Assembly: GCA_023014335.1 (NCBI GenBank)
Contig: JAECYW010000014.1
Coordinates: 992,001-1,056,000, forward strand
Reading direction: 5' to 3'
DNA from: Galerina marginata
Lineage: Eukaryota; Basidiomycota; Agaricomycetes; Agaricales; Galerinaceae
Length of the DNA: 64,000 bases
In this document: in pieces, positions 11,296-21,503 of the stretch
Numbering within the stretch: position 1 is the stretch's first letter
Layout: each line of letters begins with the position of its first letter
The notes under the pieces: model-generated
Told to the model about the DNA's origin: nothing
The model's input: the letters and a program-made list of their open reading frames with translations, nothing else
Database searches by the model: none
Made by a program: the position numbers and the translations under genes

Positions 11296-12348
11296 TACTC
11301 TCTTTGACACATTTTCTATGTAGGAAATTTTGCTGACACCCATCTAGTCAATTGTAGTTAAACAGAAGAAATATAGACAATCAGTGATATTTTTCCAAAA
11401 TAAGCTTTAAATAAGGACACTGACATTTGAAAGTCTTTTTTGTCCAGTTTTCCAGCTTTAAGAACCTTAACTGGGGACTAAGACCACATAGTCTACTTGG
11501 TTGCAGACTAATGCTTTGCACAGCCAAACTCATCTCTCTATAGTGAACATTACTTAGGTACATGTTAGAAACCAAGGAAAAAAATTGTGTACCATTATTT
11601 TCAGATTGTGGTCCTAAATTTCATGATGGAGTCAACCCAGGTCTGTACAAGGCCAGTGAACTTTATAATCTTCCAATAGTCTTGGTTTGGATGTTCTGAA
11701 GAGGTGATGAGTTTGTCAATCTGCCCTGGAATATCATGAGATGTTACATACAGAAGTGAACAACAAAATGTTGCCTTGAAAACATCAGTCAGAGTTGTAA
11801 AATCCTTCTGTGAGGTGTTCAGTTTGTAGTTCCAGGACAGAGATGTATGGCAGCATATGTGGTCCTGGAATGGGTTCTGACACACAAGAGGCTGAAAAAT
11901 TAGATTGTCAGCATGCTTTCACAAGACCCATTGTACCTCAAAGCTCACCACTACATACCAAAATTCATCACAACTGCCAACACTTGCTCCCTTCCTTGCC
12001 ATTGACAAGAGAGTTTGTGACATGCAAAAAATCCGCAGTCTTGACCAGGTACTTGGGCGGTGAATCACACTGGAGTTCAAACCGTGTATTGGATCTGGAT
12101 ATTTGAGGGTTTCTATCCAGGTGTGTCTGTTGAAGTTATGCAGTCTGGGAGAACATACACATAATTATCTGTATGCAGATCTGGGGAATTGAGAGGTCTA
12201 AAAATGTGAAGATTGGATAGGACAAGCAACATACCACCATGAACCATCCCATACTGTGCGAGGTAATCTAATGCAAGTTGTGACTGGTGGAAAGCTCATT
12301 TGATATCTGACCGAGGGTGAAAAACTTGCTGAGGACTAAGTCATCTGA
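11296..12348. other. NLR 3' flank, no gene seen
   Basis: AT-rich DNA after the NLR stop. Only short ORFs without recognisable motifs occur on either strand. I see no tRNA, no inverted repeats and no similarity to the other repeats of the window. Confidence 0.5.
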
Positions 12349-12672
12349 TCAAAGCATCGCGCGTTCCATGTATTTGGAAGTATTTGGAAGTGGTCGAGGA
12401 GCTGGGTGCCTGCCTACAGGTGGAAAATCGTTCCAAGCATGACCTCCAGCAGTGGCGATGCCAGCACAAGGGATGCAATAAGGTACGGTATGTGGTATGC
12501 GGTATGCGAGCTCTGAAGATCGCAAGTTGGTCAAAGAACATTTGAAATATTGGAAAAAGACTGACCTTGAGCGCTTGAGATATCATGCCACCGAGACTGA
12601 TGCCTACGGCATCCAATTTGAGCTCCCCAGTTCAGCCGAGGTAGTCAAGTAGACAGATGACATCTTCCGCCA
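12349..12672 (-). pseudogene. alpha/beta-hydrolase fragment (pseudogene)
   Basis: On the minus strand, 12672 down to about 12566 reads EDVICLLDYLG, then an in-frame TGA where a Trp codon is expected, then TGELKLDAVGISLGGMISQALK. GISLGG is the nucleophile elbow (G-x-S-x-G) of an alpha/beta-hydrolase. A GTCAGT donor follows, and after the acceptor the frame continues with ELAYRIPH and GGHAWNDFPPVG, also as expected for this fold. Nothing resembling the rest of the enzyme is found on either side. With a nonsense codon and both ends missing it is a relic. Substrate cannot be inferred. Confidence 0.55.
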
Positions 12673-12689
12673 TACCGGAGATTCAACGA

Positions 12690-14429
12690 ACAAAAATAGT
12701 ATCAGTATCGTGTTCCATTGTCTGTTAAGTTTGTTCAAAAATCTTCAAAATAAAAACTCACGTATACGGTCAACTCAGATATCCTGAATGATGGTTTACC
12801 AACTCCACGGTCACGAACACGAGTCCCGCACATTCTCCCTTTCCGCCTTCACCTCCCTTTTCAAACCACCGTACCTGCAGCCCTCACGAGAAAATGCCCG
12901 TGTTAAACTCCACGATAACACGACCTTACTCAACCTTTTCATTTCCTCTTCGTCGCCTTTAACAGATGGCGGTCCATGTTGTTTGTAGAATGGCTCTCCA
13001 GAGCCTCCGGTCCTTGCGTAGGGAAGTTACGTAGCAAGAATCACGACGAAAGCAGGTTGTTTCTGGAAAAGCAGTTGGGAGAGAGGATATTGGTGAAGTT
13101 GATGGGGTTGAGGTGCTCGTCAACGGCGCCATGGTGGTTGAAGGCAAAAGCAGGCTGGAAATCAGCTGCAAAGGTTGCGGAAGCCCCCGGCCCGGCGTCA
13201 TCGCTGGTGAAAGTTTGAAGTTCGCAATTCGACCTGACACCATCATTCAACTTGCATTCAACTTGGTCTGCTCCAAGTCCCACCTTGCCTGGTCGCATCC
13301 ATGCACCGCAAATCGTCATGAAAGCCCGCTTCAGATCCTACCAGGTCAACTCCGCGTCCGCGGCGGAGGTGGAAGAGAAGGGAATCTCGGGTTGTCATCA
13401 GTGCCTGCTCATGGCTTTGTTGCCCTCTCGCGTCCCTCACTGGCACTATCAACACCACGGGAAAGACAAGAAACGCCTCGTCGAAGATAGCCAAGGCCCA
13501 AGGCATAGAAAACTACAAATGCGAGCAACGGGACCACAAAGGCGTTCGTCGGATGTCCGCCTTGGTTCAAGAGCATTCCAGGAGGTTCGTATTTCCCCCC
13601 GCTATTTTTTTCTTCTCTGTGTTGATGAATTAGACTCCAATTCAGTCTACGTAGTGAGAAATTTAGTCCTAGTCGTGTGGAACAGACGAAATCGGTGGTG
13701 TTTTTTTGAGGTAGGTAATCCGAGCCCGACTCGAGATTACTTGAGAAATCAATCTGATCTTCTCTCCCTAGCCCGTTTGGTTTTGCGCATTTGTACAGTA
13801 TATGAACGGCAAATCCTCTGCGGCACATGGGCCCTGGGGCTCTCCTGCACACCTCACTCCTGCTACGACGACTCCGCTTCTTTTCTTCCTTGACCATTCC
13901 TTGCAAATAAAAAATGCGCGTGGCAAGAAAGTCGTCCTTAATGTCCGTTGTGCTCTGGAGACAGAAAAGGTGTCCTGTGGTACTATCTATGGAAAGTGAG
14001 TGTTTCAATGTCAATAGACGGCCTCTTTTAGGCTTATGGCATGCTAGACTCGCGGTTTGTTGTCGCTTCGCCCAGGCCTTTCTCAAGCCACGCGGAAGTG
14101 TTCCAATGACACTATCAGATCGCGCGAAACAGAAGCAAGGTTGGTAGTCGCGCTGGGAATATACGTGTAGAATCGGGATAGTGGGAAGGCGCCGATGTTG
14201 TGACGTTTGCGAGGACGAATGGAAAGTCTTGGGTGTTGTTGAGAAGACTTTCGCGGAGTAAGTTTTTGGTTCTGGTATACGACCGCTTTGAAATGAATGA
14301 ATGAACTTATGGGGCCTGTTTGTAGCTTCGTTACGTCGGAGATGAGGATGCAGATTCTTTCTCATATACCACCTGACGGACAAACTCCCCCTCTTTTCGA
14401 TTTACCACATCCGTTCTCTACATCGCTCC
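12690..14429. other. Unassigned stretch with degenerate coding-like blocks
   Basis: Several overlapping ORFs of 60-320 codons occur on both strands, the longest on the minus strand (13409-14383). None shows a domain I recognise, codon runs change frame often, and none is repeated elsewhere in the window. Short phrases on the plus strand (for example GKKVVLNVRCALE near 13918-13956) look protein-like but are not connected. I cannot support a gene here. Confidence 0.4.
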
Positions 14430-15060
14430 CTGCTGTTTACAGGATGGACACGCAGGAAGTCAACTAGGAACTGTATCGGAGGTTCGTAGACCCCACTCTT
14501 TCTTCACTCTATGTACCTCTCATCTCATCTGACTTATTCGTTCCGTTCCATTCCCTCCAGCGTCCAGCTACTCCGTCTTGTCGACACACACTGACCCAGA
14601 CCCCTCCTCTCGACCTTCATCGGTTCCCGCACCTCCTCCCAGTCTAGGCAGCCTCGCGGACTTCTGAAGCGTCAAGGGGGCGTCATGTCGAAGGTGCAGA
14701 TGGGGCAATCGAGTGGGTGAGGAGAAGCGGGAATGGACATGGATAGTGCAGCTACGGGGACAAAGAACGCCGATGGTTGGGAAGAGATGGAGCGGATCCA
14801 TGTTGGAGGTATTGGCGGGTATTGGATGCTTGGAATGGATGTATGCGAGGGATGGGTGGGTGGATGAGTAGAAGGGGATGGGAAGGCAGACGGATAATGC
14901 GGGATGTGACGAGGAGGGCGGACGGAGGACGGATGGGTGTGGCTCCAGGGGCTGTTGTCTCTATCATGTGCTGCGTTCATCGACGCGGACCACGCTGCTG
15001 GCATGCCCATGGCCTGCTGGCGATGGGAGAAGAGCAGAATGACTCGCTGGCCGTCGTAAC
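14430..15060. repeat. Dispersed repeat R1, copy 2
   Basis: Clear relative of 1937-2600. The shared phrases gtttacaggatg, ggaggttcgtag, tccagcgtccagctactccgtc, gtgcagatggggc and agatggagcggatcc occur in the same order. The reading frames differ from copy 1. It directly precedes the TAP-like hydrolase relic. Confidence 0.6.
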
Positions 15061-15074
15061 TCGTTGGAATTGAA

Positions 15075-16270
15075 CCTTACGTGCTCAGGACAAAATCCTA
15101 TGAATGGTCACCGGTCATCGACGGCGTTGCCGACGCTGAAGACTACTATTCAGGTAAGTCTAAGTCACCCAACTCGTAGCAAAACAGACATGCAAACTCA
15201 CCTCACTCAAGCAGATTGATTTTCACAAGCTTGATCGACACAGACAAACTGTTGAACAGTTTCTTCATCGGATGCTTCGAAGCCGGACTGGACAACTGCC
15301 AGTTCTGGGCACCCTCCGCAGACGACATACAAAAAAACCTGACAACCCTCTTCAAGTCTGTTTGCTCTTGCCCAGTCTCCTTAAAGTCGGGTCGGCCTAC
15401 GGCATACTTGACTACTCAAAGCTACGAGTGACAGTATTCCAATCCCTTTACGCCCCATTCCGCATGTTTCCTATCCTCGCACAGGGACTGGCGGAATTGG
15501 CAGCCCATGCGACCAGAAGGCTCCGTCATTCGGCACCGTATTGGCGCTTCTTTGCAATGACGGCAAGATCGTCCCGAGTGACCTGTCGTCGGCGGAAGAA
15601 CACCTCGAGCGGATGATGAAAGTGTCACAGTGGGGGGAGGTATATGATCTGCGATCAGGATAAACTCCGCGTATGTATTAGTATTCACATTTGGTGTTAC
15701 CAAAACTGATAATTCGTCTAAGGGGTTGTCCTAAATTGCCCAAGGCGCGATTCCGAGGTACTGTGGTCCGCCAATACTTTCTCAAATGCATTTCTCATTC
15801 TGCCGTCAAGGTCCTTTCGAGGCTAAGACTAGCCAACCAATTCTTCTGATTGGAAATACAGCAGGTTCGGGACTACTACTGTCGTTCCTTTTTGCGAGAT
15901 TGATAATGTTAACTGTACGCGTTGTAGACCCGGTAACCCCATTATGGGCGTAAGGTCTTCGCGATTTTCGCGTTCAGCATCGGCTCATACATCTCGTACA
16001 TTTAGAGCTAAGAACGTGTCTCGAGGCTTCGAAGGATCGGTTCTCCTCCAACAAAACTCATCAGGAGTGAGTGATTATATTATCATCATCCGTCCTATTC
16101 ATTTGACCGTACGGTCTATACAGCACTGTTCCGCCTGCGCACCCTGTCTGCACCCAGCAGTATGTTCGAAAATATTTCGAGGACGGGACGCTCCCTCCTC
16201 CTGGAACGGTGTGCAAAGTCATTGGGAAGCCGTTCCCTGATTCGGTTTCAGCCCTGTCATCGGGTACGAC
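15075..16270 (+). pseudogene. TAP-like alpha/beta-hydrolase, C-terminal half (pseudogene)
   Basis: Blocks in order read YEWSPVIDGVADAEDYYS (ending at a GTAAGT donor), DTDKLLNSFFIGCFEAG with DNCQFWAPSADDI, then VTVFQSLYAPFRMFPILAQG, DLSSAEEHLERMMKVSQWGE, a LIGNTADPVTPL-like block near 15843-15935, FEGSVLLQQNSSG, and VRKYFEDGTLPPPGTVCKVIGKPFPDS. This is the order seen in secreted-type serine hydrolases with a C-terminal TAP-like domain. The junction at 15215 brings in a TGA and a frame change just where an intact gene would read DWFSQ. The catalytic N-terminal half with the nucleophile is absent. I therefore call it a pseudogene. Family assignment is from memory of the motif order. Confidence 0.6.
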
Positions 16271-16489
16271 GACTACGAAAAACGACCAAGCTGTTTTCAT
16301 GTCAAGTATGATTGCCGAAGAACGAGAGTTATATGGAGCGGTGTTGGAGCTCACACAGACACCGATGGTTCGCTTTACACCATAGTGTTTTGGTTGACAA
16401 AAGAATATATAGGCGCGCTTTTTCGCTTTTGCGGACATGATAAACGAGTATACCTAGCTCGAAGGCGTCGATGGATTGGGCCAGATATA

Positions 16490-19400
16490 AGCATATTCAA
16501 CAACATGTGAACCTGCGGAATATCGGAGTCAAATCTCGAAGGCGCAGATGGAGTGGTCGAGCGGGTGAGGAGGTGAGGAGGTGCGAGACTGGATGTGAAT
16601 AGCGCAGCTACGGAACTAAAGAACGCTAACGTTGGGCAGAGGTGGAGCTGGATCTGTGTTGGGAGTATTGGCAGATATCGGGTGGTTGGATGAGATGTAT
16701 GCGTGGACTGGATGGTGGACGAGCAGAAGGAGATGAGACGGCGGACGGACGATGTGGGATGTGAGAGGAGTGTGGACTGTATCATCGGCTACGTCCATCC
16801 ACGTCCATCCACGCAGTAGCCTGCTAATGCTGCAAAAGTGGCTTGCTGGCCGCTTTGAAGGGAAGGTCTCGCGGAAGTGTAGCCCAATGAGACTGGTGAT
16901 ACGACTATGGAGGAGGGACCGTCGTATTGGGCTGAGGCCCTTGAATGGAAGGGTGTAGAGTATGTGGCCGACGGCCGTCGCTTCTCCTTCGTCAAGTCCG
17001 TCCCTCCGTGTCTATCCCTCTCCTGCGTTCCTGCAACGTTGACTGACATCCTTTTGCCATTTCGTAGGCAAAACAGTGAGGACCGTCGAGAGCTGGCACC
17101 AGCAAGCCTTTGCATCACGCTCACAAAGAACGCTGCTGTCCTTTGAGCAGGTAGCATGGACCCGGTACTTCAGGCTGTCAGTACTTTCAGAACGTTGTAG
17201 AACGTCGTCCAGGTTCAGTCGTTACATTTGGGTGAGTATATGCGGTGTAGACTGGATGATTATCTACACCGGTCGCACGAGTGATAAAAGGACAATGTGC
17301 ATGCAATTAGATGGAACGGAGCTCGGTTTTTGGTGGTTGACGTTGCATGATGGACGCGGGCGGCCTTGGTGGTATTTGCGCCAATGCAGCACACTTGTCG
17401 ACCCTCAGTTTATCTTCACAATTGTCCCAGATCGCCCCATTCGCCTTCATTCTACTCCTTTGGCGGCTTACTCCTGTTGTTCGCTGAGGTCTGTTGTACT
17501 TCCAAACATCGATTTATTGTCGGAGGCAGAGAAAGAAGCCGTTTTTCCTTTTTCTCAGGTTACTACTGGCACAAGCGCATCTACTTCCAATGGTGCAGAC
17601 GAGCCGCAAAGGGTTCGAAGCAACCACCAGTGGGGGGGAGAGAGGATGAGAAAGATGGCTAAGTACTGGCAGTGAAGAAATCCGCGAAGCGATCGAAGTT
17701 AGTCGAGGCCATATCCATAGCGATCGTAATCGCCTAGTCTAGATGTAATTGAAGGAAACTGAATATCAAGAAAGATAACTAGCAAGACTTACCTCATGGA
17801 CTGACTAGACACCTTTTGCGAGATATAAATGTCAACATCACCAGCAGAACGGATGGCGGACAGGCGGTGTAGGCCATGCCAGGTAAGCGGTCCTTACAGC
17901 TTTCACCTGAGAAGAGTGTCACAAATCGGCTGACGTCTCGGAAAGTGATTAAATTTCTGAACTTGAGAAAATGTTGAGGGGAGGAGAAAGAAACGGTCGG
18001 ACATGCGAACATTGAGGTAAGTAGGGTTGGAAGGAGCCAAGTGGCTGAACAAAAGTAGGACAAACCCCAACCCACTCGGAAGCTCGATAGACATTGAGGC
18101 TCGAGGAGCGGTTGACTGAGGTCGACGGCTGTATGCACAGATAAAACCTATTAAAATCGGTAGCATTGGCGAACGCAGATGGACTATTGCTATGGCATTC
18201 GCCAGCGCACCGGTCAGGAGCTAAGGAGAAGGCAGTTGGATGTAGTGCTTGTGCTGCCTGGACGCCCAACCTGAAAAGGCTTCCGCGAGGTCGATGAAAT
18301 TGCTGAGGACGCCTATGCTATGCTATGATAAAATGAATTCGTGGGAGCACAATGGGGTGACTTATGGGCGATTCGGGGAAGACTGTTTGATTGCCAGGGG
18401 AACAAAAAGCAGAAGGCGACAATGATAGCGTCGAAGTTTGCCACGGCAGCTCATGGAGGCGAATATTGATGGACCAGTCGTCTGTCCAAGGTAGGAGTGT
18501 GTAATGGCGAGAGTGAAGTTACGTGATCGCCTGGCGCTTGATGCCACATAACAGGTGTGAAGCGAATGGATATGCGGGTTGCGAGATCGAAGAGAGATTG
18601 AGAAGGGGTTGATATGGCGGACACCGAGTCTGTGCTGTGACCCTACGGCTAGGAGCATGCGAGGCAGGGGCAACCAGAAATCCAAGGTCCATCATTCTGG
18701 AGAGCGAAACGAAGCCTGGAGGAAGGCATCTACAGAATACAGAAGGGAGGTTAGGATAATCAACAGAAGAAAAAGGGCTGGAATACTTACGCAGTACCCA
18801 AACCGTCATTCCAAGCCTTCAACCACTTGTCTCATATCCTCGGAGGAGCGAAAATCGGGCAATGGAAAGCATGTCTAAAGTAGACTCATCAACGAATTCT
18901 GACGGGGAGGGTGATGACGGAGGTCCATCGATGCTCGAGACCAAATGAGAAGACGAGGCACGCAATGGCTGGGGCGCTTCAAAGGCGTCAGTGTATACGA
19001 AATCAAAAGAACGGGGAAAAGAGTAGGTACTGGAGCATTAGGGTAAGAGTCGGCCGAGTTTTGGTCAGGTTCGTCGTCGTTGTAACCTACAGAAATCTGT
19101 CAGATGATAATCAGCCAGCATACGACACGAAGACTGCTTACTTGAGTTTCCAGAACCGTTCGCCAGACAGCAAGCAGGATAGGGAAGACCAATGTCAAGC
19201 GACTGCGTGTATGATAAGCACGGATAGAAAGGTAAATCAATAGAAATCGTACTCAACAATAGAAGGTTGTACGCGGATGACAACGGGCTTCGACGAGAGT
19301 TGTTTTCCATCGTTGTCGAAGCATGACACATACAGCCGCCAACTGCTCCGTTTCCTTATCCATGCCCTGGCTTGCTGGTGAACAAAATATGGATTGGCAA

Positions 19401-19775
19401 GATGCCGTCCCACTGAGGGGGCGTGTTGAAGGTGCAAAGCAGATACGAAGGGGGTGAAGCAACGAGGGAAACGATTCCGAAGGCTCTTCATCCCCCTCAT
19501 GATGCGCAAAATCCAGCTCAAGTTTTGATGCGATGACAGAGGGGGAGGATCTAGTTTGCAATGAGTTGTATGCATCACGAGAAACACAATGGGCTTCTTA
19601 CCAATTCTGTCATGATCAGTATACTAGCCGCTCGAGTTCGTCGAAATGAAATTGAGTTCAGAGACTCGGATGTCGTCTAGCTCGTTAGCGACCTCTGTCG
19701 CAGAGGAAAGTGAGTGATAGGAAGAGATAAGTGCATTCCGATGGCCTGTTTGCTCTGACTCGAGCAATACCACCC
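16490..19775. repeat. R1 remnant plus NLR-upstream segment R2, copy 3
   Basis: 16490-16880 is a weak R1 copy and 17040-19775 matches R2 copies 1 and 2 in order. The match to copy 2 stops near 19775, about 200 bp short of where an NLR start codon would be, so this copy has lost the NLR. The best conserved part is about 19390-19740 against 8390-8780. As in the other copies, minus-strand blocks look like decayed exons but do not form a gene. Confidence 0.55.
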
Positions 19776-20017
19776 CTGCAAAATCCAGGTCACGTAAATT
19801 CCGGCTGACTCCGGGAATTTCTATTTTCGGTGAAAGTGAAAACATTTGACCATTGCATGTCGTTCGCGCGATATTTCGACGATAATTGTACATACATTAG
19901 CATAAAACAACGGAGAATAAAATATGAGACAGTTTTTTACAGAACTTAAGCACAAAACAGAAAAATAATATTGTTGACAAAGTACTAAAGAAAATTCCAA
20001 CTTACAACTGCAGCTTG
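19776..20017. other. Short AT-rich spacer
   Basis: No gene, repeat or RNA feature recognised between the end of segment R2 and the target duplication of the element at 20026. Confidence 0.4.
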
Positions 20018-20025
20018 GACGAGTG

Positions 20026-21072
20026 CTGTACTTTACCTCCACCTACATACTCCACATGGACTCCATGTGAGAGCAGATACTCCAGTAGACTCCAGATGGA
20101 GTCCATCTGGAGTCCATCTAAAGGCATCTATTCTGATACTTTGAGATGAATTCCACCTGGAGCTTACTGGAGTCCACATGGAGTCCATCTGGAGTTAATG
20201 GAGTTAACATGGAGTCCATATGGAGTCTCCACTTACTAGATGTCTGACTTGAACTTAGACAAGATCAAGGAATAAAATAACATGCATGAGCATGAATTGA
20301 ACCCAAGACCTCATCAAAGCCAAAGCCATAGAGACTCTAACCACTACACCATCAGTGCTTTCAAAAATCTAAAACTAACTACTATATATACCCTATGGCT
20401 TACTATCTATATATATTTTACATAACCTATATGTTGGAAATTCAGGGTCAATGGGGTATCATTGGATGCGGAATTTCAAGGAGATTCCAAATCTGGATAT
20501 GCCATAATTTTTTAAGGGTGCTGTTTCCATATTTAGGCTGATTTACCGACCGTGGGAACTTTTTGCCAAAAATAGTAACCATGCAGTCTGATCTAAAAAC
20601 CCTATATCTTTTGAAATCATGTGACTAGCTGCTGTCGTTGGCGAGAAAAACCCAAAAAACTCGAAAAAACGCGAGTCTTTCAAAAAAAAAAATCATTAAT
20701 TTTGTGTTTTTTATTCGGAAATAGGTCCAAATAGCAGGTCTGATGATTTGTATTGTTTGGTTCTATTTATATGTCTTGCAAATAGCCTATGATGCTATTA
20801 TTTATTATTATATACTAAATAAGATTCCACATGGAATCTATGCATTCCAGATGGATCAGCCATTTAGAGCCAAGTCCAGATGGAAATAGGTGGAGTCCAT
20901 GAACTTCCAGTCAATTTTATCTGGAGTCCACCTGGAATTTACCTGGAAACTCCACTTAGTTTGGCTGAGCCACCAGCCAAGAAATATAAGCCTGGACTCC
21001 ATATGGACTCCACCCCTCCAGGTGGAAATAGCTGGAGTCCATATGGAGTATGTAGGTGAGGGTAAAGTCCTC
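20026..21072. mobile_element. Non-autonomous KDZ-type element (1047 bp) with 8-bp target duplication
   Basis: The element begins CTGTACTTTACCTCCACC and ends ggtaaagtcctc. It is flanked on both sides by gacgagtg (20018-20025 and 21073-21080). The same tip CTGTACTTTACC and a similar far end (GTAAAG-x-CCTC) delimit the autonomous element at 36777-44364, which also has an 8-bp duplication, so both belong to one superfamily. Both subterminal zones (20040-20240 and 20830-21060) are packed with palindromic words such as actccatatggagt and tggagtcca. There is no transposase inside. The core holds a tRNA-like unit on the minus strand. Confidence 0.8.
20287..20358 (-). other. tRNA-like unit with RNA polymerase III A and B boxes
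   Basis: Reading the minus strand from 20358, TGGTGTAGTGGTTAGAG (20351-20335) fits an A box and GGTTCAATTC (20303-20294) fits a B box, 58 nt from end to end, close to true tRNA spacing. The acceptor and anticodon stems pair poorly and the anticodon arm is too long, so this is not a working tRNA. It looks like the head of a tRNA-derived SINE or a degenerate tRNA captured inside the element. Confidence 0.5.
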
Positions 21073-21080
21073 GACGAGTG

Positions 21081-21503
21081 GTTGGATCGTGAGTTCGGGA
21101 TGTCAATGGCGTTGCACTCCAATCAAGGGGGTGACAGTAAAAAAACACGTGACATGGGGTCGGTTAGTTAGTCCAAGGCCTTGGGCCCTTAAAAAAAAAA
21201 ATTTATAGGTCAATATTTTGGGCAAACAGAGCTGGTAGAAGCCATTATTCGTTGAATTTGACTTGCAGAAGAACAATGGAGCTTTAAATCGTCGAGGATA
21301 TGCGAAACACAACCCAAATTCTATAATTGGAACATTATATCTTTCCAAATCTGGTCATAGTGTCGCTCAACGATGGCCCAGTGGGCCAGGAGCTCGCCGC
21401 CAGCTTTATTATAGTGATTAGAATGCAAAATAAAACTTTCCTTCCGTTTACTTTCTGCCTACTCATACTCAACTGCCTTTAACTTCGAGTTTTTAAATCT
21501 AGG
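21081..21503. other. 5' flank of the DDE-type gene
   Basis: Contains a run of A next to ttgggccctt near 21180-21202 and an otherwise unremarkable promoter-like stretch. Ends of the transposon that presumably carried the following gene could not be identified. Confidence 0.35.

Noticed and set aside
13409..14383. 324-codon ORF on the minus strand
   Set aside because: No recognisable domain, composition of a random frame (many Arg, Ser, Pro), overlapped by equally plausible frames on the other strand, and no conserved start context or introns.
20287..20358. A functional tRNA gene
   Set aside because: A and B boxes are good but acceptor and anticodon stems do not pair and the anticodon arm is too long.
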